64,000 nt of DNA from Streptomyces sp. A012304. Lineage in GTDB: Bacteria > Actinomycetota > Actinomycetes > Streptomycetales > Streptomycetaceae. A model generated the notes under the pieces. It was not told the DNA's origin, did not search any database, and saw only the letters and a list, made by a program, of their open reading frames with translations. Numbering within the stretch: position 1 is the first letter of the stretch; each line of letters begins with the position of its first letter. Of the stretch, positions 8,004 to 16,208 are shown in pieces. The position numbers and the translations under genes were made by a program. The DNA lies in NCBI RefSeq assembly GCF_026008495.1, contig NZ_BQUN01000096.1, forward strand, positions 27,753 to 91,752, written 5' to 3'.

Positions 8004-9151
8004 AGCGAGATCTCCGGGACGTCGAGGCGGCGGCCCTCGGCCGAGGACTTCAGGCCCAGCTCGGCGAGCTGGACGCCGCGGGCGCCGGCGAGCAGGTCCC
8101 AGTGGTAGGGGGCGTCGGCGTAGACGTGCCGGAGGAACAGCTCCCACTGGGCCTTGAAGCCGTTGTCGAACTCGCCGTTGTCCGGGACCTCCTGCCACTG
8201 GTCGCGGAAGACCTCGGTGGCGGGGATGTCGGGGTTCCACACCGGCTTGGGGGTGGCGGAGCGGTGCTGGACGCGGCAGTTGCGCAGACCGGCGACGGCG
8301 GATCCCTCCGTGCCGTCGACCTGGAACTCCACCAGCTCGTCGCGGTTGACGCGGACCGCCCAGGAGGAGTTGATCTGGGCGATGGCGCCGCCCTCCAGCT
8401 CGAAGACGCCGTACGCCGCGTCGTCCGCGGTGGCGTCGTAGGGCTTGCCGTTCTCGTCCCAGCGCTGCGGGATGTGGGTGGCGGTGAGGGCCTGGACGGA
8501 CTTCACCCGGCCGAACAGCTCGTGCAGGACGTACTCCCAGTGCGGGAACATGTCGACGACGATGCCGCCGCCGTCCTCGGCGCGGTAGTTCCAGGACGGG
8601 CGCTGGGCGGCCTGCCAGTCGCCCTCGAAGACCCAGTAGCCGAACTCGCCGCGGATGGACAGGATGCGGCCGAAGAAGCCGCCGTCGATGAGGCGCTTCA
8701 GCTTGAGCAGGCCGGGGAGGAAGAGCTTGTCCTGGACGACGCCGTGCTTGACGCCGGCCTCGTTGGCGAGTCTGGCCAGCTCCAGGGCGCCGTCCAGGCC
8801 GGTGGCGGTGGGCTTCTCGGTGTAGATGTGCTTGCCGGCGGCGATCGCCTTCTTGATGGCCTCCTCGCGGGCGGAGGTGACCTGGGCGTCGAAGTAGATG
8901 TCGACGCTGTCGTCGGCGAGGACCGCGTCGACGTCGGTGGAGACGTGCTCCAGGCCGTGCCGCTCGGCGAGCGCCTCGAGCGCGTGCTCGCGGCGGCCGA
9001 CGAGGATCGGTTCCGGCCACAGCGAGACGCCGTCGCCGAGGTCGAGTCCGCCCTGCTCGCGGATGGCCAGGATGGAGCGGACCAGGTGCTGGCGGTAGCC
9101 CATGCGCCCGGTCACGCCGTTCATGGCGATACGCACCGTCTTGCGTGTCAC
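8000..9151 (-). CDS. Gfo/Idh/MocA family NAD(P)-dependent oxidoreductase
   Basis: This 383-aa protein should oxidise or reduce a sugar-ring carbon with NAD(P). The N-terminus has the nucleotide-binding strand-loop (VRIAMNGVTGRMGYRQH), a less canonical loop than GxGxxG. The family-typical EKP motif follows in HIYTEKPTATGLDGA (Lys is the usual catalytic residue). The C-terminal alpha/beta domain begins near FGYWVFEGDWQ. GTG 9151 has AAGGGA 7 bases upstream and is the first gene of the LacI-regulated operon. Two downstream genes overlap by four bases each. Homologues often act with isomerases on inositols or keto-glycosides. Confidence 0.92.
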   Translation of the reverse strand: MTRKTVRIAMNGVTGRMGYRQHLVRSILAIREQGGLDLGDGVSLWPEPILVGRREHALEALAERHGLEHVSTDVDAVLADDSVDIYFDAQVTSAREEAIKKAIAAGKHIYTEKPTATGLDGALELARLANEAGVKHGVVQDKLFLPGLLKLKRLIDGGFFGRILSIRGEFGYWVFEGDWQAAQRPSWNYRAEDGGGIVVDMFPHWEYVLHELFGRVKSVQALTATHIPQRWDENGKPYDATADDAAYGVFELEGGAIAQINSSWAVRVNRDELVEFQVDGTEGSAVAGLRNCRVQHRSATPKPVWNPDIPATEVFRDQWQEVPDNGEFDNGFKAQWELFLRHVYADAPYHWDLLAGARGVQLAELGLKSSAEGRRLDVPEISL

Positions 9152-9220
9152 GTCGGTCCCTTCGTAGGCGTTGTGCGTGAGTGGGTGCGCCGCACGTACG
9201 CCTCTTCCTGATCAGCGTCA

Positions 9221-9236
9221 CAGCAAGCGCTTTCTA
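9221..9236. promoter_or_regulatory. LacI-family operator (AAGCGCTT core)
   Basis: CAGCAAGCGCTTTCTA contains the 8-base palindrome AAGCGCTT (9225-9232), the usual centre of LacI/GalR operators in Streptomyces. It lies just downstream of the predicted start site of the sugar operon, where a bound repressor would block transcription, and next to the divergent LacI-type gene. Confidence 0.7.
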
Positions 9237-9245
9237 TCTGTGGAG

Positions 9246-9275
9246 AAGCTAGCCTCTGACCAGCGGTTCGGACAA
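9246..9275 (-). promoter_or_regulatory. predicted promoter of the sugar operon
   Basis: On the minus strand, TTGTCC and TAGCTT are separated by 18 bases, a good match to HrdB-type promoters. The predicted start (about 9239) places the AAGCGCTT operator at roughly +4 to +18. It was found by eye. Confidence 0.5.
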
Positions 9276-9448
9276 GACCGTGTCCATCCCGAGTTGTTCG
9301 AGGGGGCGAACAGTCGGGGTCCTGGGCCGTAAGGTCTGCTCGGCACGCCCGGAACCATGCCCCAGGTGGGGCTGTCTACGTGTGCGTACGACGAGGGACC
9401 ACTAGGGACCACTAGGGACGACGAGATGCGCGACCGGAGGACGACGAG

Positions 9449-10495
9449 ATGACGGTGACCCTGGCGGACGTGGCGGCCCGCGCGCAGGTCTCCCCCGCGA
9501 CGGTGTCGCGCGTACTGAACGGGAACTATCCCGTGGCCGCATCCACCCGGGAGCGGGTGCTGCGGGCGGTGGACGAGCTGGACTACGTGCTGAACGGCCC
9601 CGCGAGCGCGCTGGCGGCGGCCACGTCCGACCTGGTCGGCATCCTGGTGAACGACATCGCCGACCCCTTCTTCGGGATCATGGCGAGCGCGATCCAGGCG
9701 GAGATCGGGGGGCCGGGCGGCAGAGCCGGCGGCGAGCGGCTGGCGGTGGTGTGCAACACCGGGGGCTCGCCGGAGCGGGAGCTGACGTATCTGACGCTGT
9801 TGCAGCGGCAGCGGGCCGCGGCGGTGGTGCTGACCGGCGGGGCGATGGAGAACGAGCCGCACGCGACGGCGGTGGCGGCGAAGCTGCGCAAGCTGGCGGA
9901 GGCGGGGACGCGGGTGGTGCTGTGCGGGCGGCCGCCGGCGCCGGACACCGGGGCGATCGCGCTGACCTTCGACAACCGGGGCGGGGGGCGGGAACTCACC
10001 GAGCACCTGATCGGGCTGGGGCACCGGCGGCTGGGCTACATCGCGGGCCCGGAGGAGCGGACGACCACCCGGCACCGGCTGGAGGGACACCGCGCGGCGC
10101 TGGTCGCCGCGGGCATCGAGGAGGACCCGCGCTGGACGGTCCACGGGCGCTACGACCGGCGGGCGGGTTACGAGGCCACGCTGGAGCTGCTGCGGCGGGA
10201 CCCGTCGCTGACGGCGGTCGTCGCGGCGAACGACTCCGTCGCGCTCGGCGCGTGCGCGGCCCTGCGGGAGTCCGGGCTGCGGATCCCGGAGGACGTCTCG
10301 GTGGCGGGCTTCGACGACCTGCCCTTCAGCATCGACGCGGTGCCCGCCCTGACGACGGTGCGGCTGCCGCTGGCGGAGGCGGGGGCCCGGGCGGGCCGCA
10401 TCGCCATGGGCCGCGAGGAGCCGCCGCCCGGGGGGATCGCGGTGGTGCGCGGGGAGCTGATGGTGCGGGGGTCCTCCGGGGGGCCGCGGGGCTGA
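9449..10495 (+). CDS. LacI family transcriptional regulator
   Basis: This 348-aa protein has the LacI helix-turn-helix at residues 3-24 (VTLADVAARAQVSPATVSRVL) and the hinge near 50-58 (LNGPASALA). A periplasmic-binding-protein-like effector domain follows (VGILVNDIADPFF, AVVAANDSVALGA, VAGFDDLPFS). It is divergent from the oxidoreductase-DUF993-isomerase operon, whose promoter carries a LacI-type palindrome, so it most likely represses that operon and responds to its sugar. ATG 9449 is preceded by CGGAGGACGACGAG. Short direct repeats (GGGACCACTA twice, GACGACGAGATG twice) lie just upstream of the start. Confidence 0.93.
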   Translation: MTVTLADVAARAQVSPATVSRVLNGNYPVAASTRERVLRAVDELDYVLNGPASALAAATSDLVGILVNDIADPFFGIMASAIQAEIGGPGGRAGGERLAVVCNTGGSPERELTYLTLLQRQRAAAVVLTGGAMENEPHATAVAAKLRKLAEAGTRVVLCGRPPAPDTGAIALTFDNRGGGRELTEHLIGLGHRRLGYIAGPEERTTTRHRLEGHRAALVAAGIEEDPRWTVHGRYDRRAGYEATLELLRRDPSLTAVVAANDSVALGACAALRESGLRIPEDVSVAGFDDLPFSIDAVPALTTVRLPLAEAGARAGRIAMGREEPPPGGIAVVRGELMVRGSSGGPRG

Positions 10496-10573
10496 ACGGC
10501 TCGGCCGCTCAACCGCCCGGCGGCTCGACGGCCGACGGGCTGGCGGGCGGGTTGCGCGGGCGGGCGGGCTTAC

Positions 10574-10680
10574 GGGCGTTTTCGCGCGCGGGCTGATGGG
10601 CGTTTTCGCGCGCGTGTGAACGGGTGGGCGGACGCGTGCGGGCGGGTTGACGGCGTGCGGGCGAACGGGCGTTTTCGCCG
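10574..10680. repeat. direct repeats GGGCGTTTTCGCGCGCG in the gap after lacI-type gene
   Basis: The 17-base sequence GGGCGTTTTCGCGCGCG occurs at 10574-10590 and again at 10598-10614. A shorter third copy (GGGCGTTTTCGCCG) is at 10667-10680. The TTTT cores stand out in very GC-rich DNA. The repeats lie between the LacI-type gene and the RibD-like gene. They may be a binding-site array or simple repeat growth. Confidence 0.7.
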
Positions 10681-10756
10681 AAGGCCGATGAGTTTTCGTC
10701 GGACCGGCGGTCTTCCCTGGCAGACAGTGAGTGAACCGAGATCAGGAGTGCGTGCC

Positions 10757-11350
10757 ATGCGTATCGTCGTCAGCTCGTTCATCAGCCTCGACGGGGTCGT
10801 GCAGGCGCCCGGTGCGCCGCAGGAGGACACCGACGGCGGCTTCGCGCACGGCGGGTGGACCCAGGCGTACTTCGACGAGGAGGTCGTCGGCGGGGCCTTC
10901 GACGGGGTGCTGGAGAAGGCCGACGCGCTGCTGTTCGGGCGGCGGACCTGGCAGACGATGGCTGCGGCGTGGCCGGAGCGCGCGGGGGACCGGTTCGCCG
11001 ACCGGATGAACTCGATCCGCAAGTACGTCGTCTCCGGCACCCTCGGCGAGCAGGACCTGACCTGGGAGAACACGGTGCTCCTGCCCGGCGCCGAGGCGGT
11101 CGCGCGGATCCGTGAGCTGCGCGGCTCGGAGGGCGGCGATCTCGTGGTCATGGGCAGCCCCAGCCTCGTCCGCACCCTGATCGGCGAAGGCCTGGTCGAC
11201 GAGCTGTTGCTGGTGCGCATGCCCGTGGTCCTCGGCGGCGGAAAGTCCATCTTCCCGACGAACGGCAGCAGGCGAGCGTTCGAGCTGCTGTCCACCACCA
11301 CCGCCAAGACGGGCGCGGAGGTGTGCGTGTACCGGGCGGCGGAGGGGTAG
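10757..11350 (+). CDS. dihydrofolate reductase family protein (RibD C-terminal-like domain)
   Basis: This 197-aa NADPH-dependent reductase-like protein has the RibD C-terminal/DHFR fold. The N-terminal strand RIVVSSFISLDGVVQAP, the motif LLFGRRTWQTMAAAWP, GDLVVMGSPSLVRTLIGEG and the final VLGGGKSIFP are all typical of this stand-alone family. ATG 10757 is chosen because CAGGAG sits 9-14 bases upstream and the family starts exactly here. The members are common in Streptomyces, and the substrate is generally unknown. It has no clear operon partner; the next gene starts 97 bases later. Confidence 0.9.
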   Translation: MRIVVSSFISLDGVVQAPGAPQEDTDGGFAHGGWTQAYFDEEVVGGAFDGVLEKADALLFGRRTWQTMAAAWPERAGDRFADRMNSIRKYVVSGTLGEQDLTWENTVLLPGAEAVARIRELRGSEGGDLVVMGSPSLVRTLIGEGLVDELLLVRMPVVLGGGKSIFPTNGSRRAFELLSTTTAKTGAEVCVYRAAEG

Positions 11351-11446
11351 TCGTGGGGGACGGTGCCGCCCGCCCTCCCGAGGCGAGGGGTGCACCGGGG
11401 GTGCGTGACTGGACCCGTGTGGTGGATCGGGGTGAGAGTAAGGGGC

Positions 11447-12247
11447 ATGAAGCTCGCCTTCTCTACTCTCGGTGTTCCTGGTCTGCCTCTGGCCGAGGTG
11501 TTGCGGCTCGCGGCCGGCCATGGGTATCACGGTGTCGAACTGCGGACGCATCCGGAGGAACCGGTCCATCTCGGGCTGGGGCCGGAGGAACGGACCCAGG
11601 TCGCCGCCGCCTTCAAGGAGGCCGGGGTCGAGATCCTCGGCCTCGCGGGGTACGCGCGCGTGGCCGCGCCGGGTGCGGACGAGCCGGTGATCGAGGAGAC
11701 ACGTGAGCTGATCGGGCTCGCGCGCGACCTCGGCGCACCCTTCGTGCGTGTCTTCCCGGGCGGCTCCGACAGCCAGTCCCCCGCCGAGGCCGACGCGGTC
11801 GCCGCCCGTCGGCTCGGGGTCGCCGCCGAGTACGCCGCCGATCTCGGCGTGCGTGTCCTGTTGGAGACCCACGACTCGCACGGCACCGGCGCCGCCGCGA
11901 TGCGGATCCTCGGCCTGGTCGGACACCGGCAGGTCGGCGCGCTGTGGGACGTGATGCACACCTGGCGCGGCGGCGAGCAGCCGCAGGAGACGTACGCCGC
12001 GCTCTCGCCGTATCTCGGCTATGTGCAGGTCAAGGACATCGCCTCGACGGAGGACACGACCCCGCTGGCGCTGGGCGCGGGCGTGCTGCCGCTCGCCGAG
12101 TGCGTGGAGGTCCTCTCACGGCACGGCTGGGACGGCTGGCTGTGCTGGGAGTACGAGAAGCGGTGGTACGAGGCCGCCGAGCCGTTGGAAGGCCTGCTGG
12201 GCGCGGGACGGCACCACCTCGCCCGGCTCCTCAACGACTCGGCGTGA
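11447..12247 (+). CDS. sugar phosphate isomerase/epimerase (second copy, distinct from the operon gene)
   Basis: This 266-aa xylose-isomerase-like TIM barrel protein begins MKLAFSTLGVPGLPLAEVLR. Metal-site residues are in ELRTHPEE, VLLETHDSHG, ALWDVMHTWRG, YVQVKDI and WLCWEYEKRW. AAGGGG lies 2-6 bases upstream of ATG 11447. It is not closely similar to the 278-aa isomerase at 6019-6855, so it is a paralogue by family rather than a recent duplicate. It probably interconverts a sugar or sugar acid. The neighbours give no pathway. Confidence 0.87.
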   Translation: MKLAFSTLGVPGLPLAEVLRLAAGHGYHGVELRTHPEEPVHLGLGPEERTQVAAAFKEAGVEILGLAGYARVAAPGADEPVIEETRELIGLARDLGAPFVRVFPGGSDSQSPAEADAVAARRLGVAAEYAADLGVRVLLETHDSHGTGAAAMRILGLVGHRQVGALWDVMHTWRGGEQPQETYAALSPYLGYVQVKDIASTEDTTPLALGAGVLPLAECVEVLSRHGWDGWLCWEYEKRWYEAAEPLEGLLGAGRHHLARLLNDSA

Positions 12248-12333
12248 CCGGCGCGCGGGCGGGGACGGCGCGCGGTGGTACGGCCGGGTAGTACGGCCCT
12301 GGTCGGCACTGCCCCCAGCGGTACCGCCCGCAG

Positions 12334-12492
12334 CAGGACGGCCCCGCGCCGGCACGGCCCGCGACGGGCGACCTGCGGCGGACGGCGCGCGGCGGGAGGC
12401 CCGCGCTGGTACGACCCGCAGCGGCACGGCCCGGCTCGTACAGCCCGCGGCGGCGCTGCCTCCGGCAGGACGGCCCCGCGCCGGCACGGCCC
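12334..12492. repeat. 27-base direct repeat pair
   Basis: A 27-base sequence beginning CAGGACGGCCCCGCGCC occurs at 12334-12360 and again, identical, at 12466-12492, 132 bases apart. Shorter degenerate copies (CGGCACGGCCC, GTACGACCCGC) lie between them. Confidence 0.75.
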
Positions 12493-12510
12493 ACGGTGGG
12501 CGATCCCGCG

Positions 12511-12568
12511 GTGGCGATCCGGCGATGGGCGGTCCCGCGGTGGCGATCCGGCGATGGGCGGTCCCGCG
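12511..12568. repeat. two perfect tandem copies of a 29-base unit
   Basis: Units at 12511-12539 and 12540-12568 are identical (each begins GTGGCGATCCGGCGATGGG), and partial copies flank both sides (12499-12510 and 12569-12590). This is a small variable-number repeat of possible strain-typing value. Confidence 0.8.
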
Positions 12569-12640
12569 ACGGGCGGTCCCGCGGTGGGCGGGCCGTAATT
12601 GTCTGGCGGGGCGGTGGTGGTGCGGGTTAGCCTCCGCGCC

Positions 12641-12697
12641 GTGGATCAGCAGCCCCGGGCGCTCGACGCGCCCATCGCCGCCCCGTCGGCGTCATGA
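12641..12697 (+). CDS. possible 18-aa leader peptide coupled to the MFS gene
   Basis: GTG 12641 opens an 18-codon frame (MDQQPRALDAPIAAPSAS) whose TGA overlaps the MFS start as ATGA (12694-12697). A TANNNT element (TAGCCT, 12628-12633) ends 7 bases before the GTG, which fits a leaderless mRNA. The MFS ATG itself has no ribosome-binding site, so coupling through this frame would explain its translation. This is inferred; the frame is short and no homologue is known to me. Confidence 0.35.
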   Translation: MDQQPRALDAPIAAPSAS

Positions 12698-13974
12698 GTC
12701 TCGGCCGGACCTTCCTCGACGTTCGTCCCCTGCGTACCTCTCCCGTCTTCCGGCGGCTGCTGTTCGGGCGCACGGTGTCCACGCTCGGCGGCTTCATGAC
12801 CATGGTCACCGTCATGTACCAGGTGTGGGACATGACGCACAGCGCGGTCTGGAGCGGCGCGGTCGGGCTGGCGCAGGCGCTGCCGCTGGTCGGCGTCGGG
12901 CTGTTCGCGGGGGCCTGGGTGGACCGGGCCGACCGGCGCCGCGTCTATCTGATGGCCACCGTCGGGCAGGCGGTCTGTTCGGTGCTGCTGGCCGTGCAGG
13001 GCTTCACCGGGCACGTCCCGGTGGTCCTCGTGCTGGGGCTGGTCGCGGTGCAGTCGTCGTTCGGTGCGGTCGGCGCGCCGGCGGCGGGCGTGTTCGTGCC
13101 GCGGCTGCTGCCCAAGGACCAGGTGGCCGCGGGCCTGGCCCTGAACCAGGTCACCGGCCAGGCGATGATGCTGCTCGGCCCGGCCGTCGCCGGCGTCGTC
13201 CTCGGCTGGTGGGGCATCGGTGTGTGCTACCTGCTGGACGCCCTCAGCTTCGGTCTCGCCTTCTACGGCGCCTTCGGGCTGCCCGCGCTGCCGCCCGAGG
13301 GCGAGAGGTCACGGCCCGGGCTGCACGGCGTCCTCGACGGGCTGCGCTTCCTGACCGGCCACCGGGTGGTGCGCGGCGCGCTGCTGACCGATCTGGCCGC
13401 GACCGTCCTCGCGATGCCGCTGAGTCTCTTCCCGCTGGTCAACGCGGAACGCTTCGGCGGCGATCCGCGCACCCTCGGCCTGTTTCTGTCGGCACTCGCG
13501 GTGGGCGGGGTGGCCGCGACCACGTTCTCCGGTCCGCTCACCCGGCTGGCCCGCCCGGGTCCGGTGATGCTGGGCGCCTCCGCCACCTGGGGTGCGTCCC
13601 TCGCCCTGTTCGGCCTGACGTCCAGCGCCTGGGCGGGGCTCGGGATGCTGGTGGTGGCCGGCGCGGCGGACTCGGTGGCCGTGCTGTCCCGGACGACGAT
13701 CGTGCAGACCCGCACCCCGGACGCGCTGCTGGGCCGGGTGACGGCGGCCGAGACCATCGTCGGGCAGGCCGGCCCGCATCTCGGCGGTCTGCGCGGCGGT
13801 GTGGTGGCGGGCTGGACCTCGGGCGCGACCGCGCTGGTCACGGGCGGGCTGCTGTGTCTGCTCGCGGTGGCGGCGGTGGGCGCCGCGACACCGGAGCTGC
13901 GGGCGGTCCGGCCGGGGAAGCCCTCTGCCCAGGAGCCCGAGGAGCCGCCGGCCACCGCTCCGGCCGGACCGTGA
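12694..13974 (+). CDS. MFS transporter (drug-efflux type)
   Basis: This 426-aa protein has about 12 hydrophobic segments. The family loop motif between helices 2 and 3 reads GAWVDRADRRRVYL, a variant of G-x-x-x-D-R-x-G-R-R. A central cytoplasmic loop (about 195-215) and the second-half helices (SLFPLVNAERFGGDPRTLG, then VGGVAATTFSGPLT) resemble the macrolide/multidrug-type MFS exporters. The last 30 residues are a Pro/Glu/Ala-rich tail. ATG 12694 has no evident ribosome-binding site, so translational coupling to a short upstream frame is possible. The substrate is unknown; no biosynthetic or resistance gene adjoins it. Confidence 0.88.
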   Translation: MSLGRTFLDVRPLRTSPVFRRLLFGRTVSTLGGFMTMVTVMYQVWDMTHSAVWSGAVGLAQALPLVGVGLFAGAWVDRADRRRVYLMATVGQAVCSVLLAVQGFTGHVPVVLVLGLVAVQSSFGAVGAPAAGVFVPRLLPKDQVAAGLALNQVTGQAMMLLGPAVAGVVLGWWGIGVCYLLDALSFGLAFYGAFGLPALPPEGERSRPGLHGVLDGLRFLTGHRVVRGALLTDLAATVLAMPLSLFPLVNAERFGGDPRTLGLFLSALAVGGVAATTFSGPLTRLARPGPVMLGASATWGASLALFGLTSSAWAGLGMLVVAGAADSVAVLSRTTIVQTRTPDALLGRVTAAETIVGQAGPHLGGLRGGVVAGWTSGATALVTGGLLCLLAVAAVGAATPELRAVRPGKPSAQEPEEPPATAPAGP

Positions 13975-14178
13975 ACGCCGTGTCCGCGTCCAGGCACCAC
14001 TCCAGTGGATCCGGTGCCGGCGGTGGTGCGGGAGGGACTGCGGGCGGCGGCCTCCCGGGCGGCGAGCCGCTGAGGGCGGCCCGGCCGTAATTCGCTTGCC
14101 ATGGCCACGGGTCGACGCTGCACTGTGGCCGGACATCACGAGTCGTGGTGCCGGTATCCGGAGGAGGCAGCGGCGGCA

Positions 14179-15408
14179 ATGGAGATACGTCCCACGACCG
14201 ACAAGGATTTCGACGTCTTCGTCGACACGGTCCATGCCGCGTTCGGGCGCTTCCCGGAAACCCCCATCGAGGGCGGCGGGCTCTGGTGGTCGGCGCTCGA
14301 AACGGACCGCTGCCTGCTCGCCCGGACGGCGGACGGGCGGCCCGTCGGCACCGCCGCCACGCACTCCTTCGAGCTCACCCTGCCCGGTGAGACCCTCGTC
14401 CCGGCCCCCGGGGTGACCGCCGTCGGCGTCCTGCCCTCGCACCGCCGCCAGGGCGTGCTGCGCGCGATGATGCGACATCAGCTCACCGAACTGCGGGCCC
14501 GTGGGGAGCTGCTGAGCGTGCTGCTGGCCTCCGAGGCCACGATCTACGGCAGGTTCGGCTACGGACCGGCGACCTACACGGCGCGGCTGACGGTGCCGCG
14601 CCACAAGGCCGCCCTCGCCGTTCCCCGGGCGCGTGGAGCGGCCCGGGCGGCAGCGACCGGCTCGGACAACGGCTCGGTCGAGGTGCTGCGCCGGGCCGAG
14701 TGCGGCGAGATTCTGGAAGAGGTCTACGACCGGTACCGCCGCGCCCAGCCCGGCGCCCTGTCCCGGCCGCACCGCTGGTGGGCCCTGCGCGCGGGACAGC
14801 CGCCGATCTCGCCGACGCCGCGCTACGTCGCCGTCCACCGGGACGCCGACGGTGTCCCCGACGGGTACGCCAGCTACTCGACCGAGTCCGGCACCCTGAC
14901 GGTCGACGAGACCATCACCGCCGACGACGCCGTCTTCACGGCCCTGGCCCGGTTCGTACTCGAACACGACCTGGTCTCTCAGGTCGTGTTCCGGCACGTC
15001 CCGTCCGACCACCCGCTGCGCCGGCAGTTCGTGGACTTCCGCGCCGGCGAGGTGAGCGGCGACATGGACTGGCTCTGGGTGCGGCTGCTGGACGTCCCGC
15101 GTGCGCTGATGGCGCGCGGCTGGTTCATGGACGGCGAACTCGTCCTCGATGTCGACGACCCGTTCCTCGGCGCACACGACCGCTATCTGCTGACCGTTCG
15201 GGACGGCAGGGCCGACTGCGTTGCGACGGACCGGGAGCCCGACCTGTCCCTGGACATCCGCGACCTGGGCTCCGTCTACCTCGGCGGCACCGCCCCGAGC
15301 ACGCTCGTGCGCGCCGGGCACATCCGGGCCCACCGCCCGGGCGCGGCCGCCCTCGCTGACGCGCTCTTCCGCGCCGAGCGCTCCCCGCACTGCCTGCACT
15401 GGTTCTGA
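14179..15408 (+). CDS. Eis-like GNAT family N-acetyltransferase
   Basis: This 409-aa protein has the three-part plan of Eis-type acetyltransferases. An N-terminal GNAT domain carries the acetyl-CoA loop VGVLPSHRRQGVLRAMM (V-x-V-x-P-x-x-R-R-x-G). A second GNAT-like domain covers about 200-300 (RRAECGEILEEVYDRYR). The C-terminal sterol-carrier-like part ends with the carboxylate expected for catalysis (SPHCLHWF). ATG 14179 is used rather than an upstream start because GAGGAGG lies at 14161 and the family starts MEIRP. Known Eis enzymes acetylate aminoglycosides or peptides; here the substrate is unknown. Confidence 0.88.
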   Translation: MEIRPTTDKDFDVFVDTVHAAFGRFPETPIEGGGLWWSALETDRCLLARTADGRPVGTAATHSFELTLPGETLVPAPGVTAVGVLPSHRRQGVLRAMMRHQLTELRARGELLSVLLASEATIYGRFGYGPATYTARLTVPRHKAALAVPRARGAARAAATGSDNGSVEVLRRAECGEILEEVYDRYRRAQPGALSRPHRWWALRAGQPPISPTPRYVAVHRDADGVPDGYASYSTESGTLTVDETITADDAVFTALARFVLEHDLVSQVVFRHVPSDHPLRRQFVDFRAGEVSGDMDWLWVRLLDVPRALMARGWFMDGELVLDVDDPFLGAHDRYLLTVRDGRADCVATDREPDLSLDIRDLGSVYLGGTAPSTLVRAGHIRAHRPGAAALADALFRAERSPHCLHWF

Positions 15409-15703
15409 CCGCGCAGCGCCGAGGGCCGACGGCTGCTCCGCACCGTCGGTCGGGGCGCCGGCCGGTCAGGCCTCGGTACTGAACGCGGCGTCGGCGGACC
15501 GCCCCGATTCGTCGGGGACGGGGCCGGGTTGGGGCGTATGCTGTGCGTGGCAGTTTCGCGCCTGCCCGCTCCGAGTCATGGTGGCCCACGTCCATCGTGG
15601 CGGCGAAGACAAGGTTCCCCGAATCGCGCACCAGCGTTCCGCCAGGTCATCCATATATCCGCGGCGGGGTGGACGTGGGACGTCCCGCGAGTTGGAGCAC
15701 ACG

Positions 15704-16156
15704 ATGACCGACGACCGTCGCCGCAAGGCCGAGATCCGGGCCCTCCAGGCAGCCACCGGGCTGCCGTATCTGGAGGCCCGCCGACAGATCACGGCCTTCG
15801 CCGAGGTGATGCGGCAGCACCCACGGCTCAACTCCTTCGGTATCGGCGTCTTCGCCTCTCATCGCCTGACGGCCGAGCAGCGCCGTGACGAACTCGCCGT
15901 CGGCCGCGAGGAGTTGGCCGGACGCGTGGCCGTGGTGGTGGAGACGGCCGCGTGGCTGCGCGAGAACATCACGCCGATCAGGACTCCTGTCGTCAGCAGC
16001 TACACCGTGAAACACGTGATGCAGCGGACGACCGGCAGGTACGCCACCAACGGCGAATTCATCGCCGCCGCTCTCGTCGCCGGCTACGCCTTCAGGTACG
16101 ACCAGCCGAATGTGCTGTTCGGCATGAGCCGCCGGGATCTGAGCCGGCTGGACTGA
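15704..16156 (+). CDS. 150-aa conserved-looking protein of unknown function
   Basis: This small soluble protein begins MTDDRRRKAEIRALQAATGL after GGAG at 15694-15697. The N-terminal part (RALQAATGLPYLEARRQI) looks like a short helical recognition motif seen in some actinobacterial small proteins. The C-terminal half (RYATNGEFIAAALVAGYAFR, then MSRRDL) is well structured. No membrane segment or signal peptide is present. A role is not assigned. Its 295-base upstream gap (15409-15703) has no other credible gene. Confidence 0.7.
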   Translation: MTDDRRRKAEIRALQAATGLPYLEARRQITAFAEVMRQHPRLNSFGIGVFASHRLTAEQRRDELAVGREELAGRVAVVVETAAWLRENITPIRTPVVSSYTVKHVMQRTTGRYATNGEFIAAALVAGYAFRYDQPNVLFGMSRRDLSRLD

Positions 16157-16186
16157 GCACCACAGCGGGGATCCCTCCGGCCCTCT

Positions 16187-16208
16187 GAACGGGCCTCAGG
16201 GCCTGTTC
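16187..16208. terminator. hairpin between convergent genes
   Basis: GAACGGGCC (16187-16195) pairs with GGCCTGTTC (16200-16208) through one G-U pair around a 4-base loop. It lies between the 150-aa gene (+) and the end of aroA (-), so it may serve both directions. Confidence 0.45.

Larger units (their letters stand above)
12248..12693. other. gene gap of low-complexity GC-rich repeats
   Basis: No credible gene is seen except a possible 18-codon leader at the right end. The gap is built of degenerate repeats around CGGCACGGCCCGCG and GGCGATCCGGCGATGGGCGG (listed separately). Codon structure is absent in all frames. Confidence 0.7.

Noticed and set aside
15466..15831. Minus-strand frame of 121 codons ending DAAFSTEA
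   Set aside because: It overlaps the start of the 150-aa gene and is Arg/Ser/Pro-rich like other shadows, with no ribosome-binding site.
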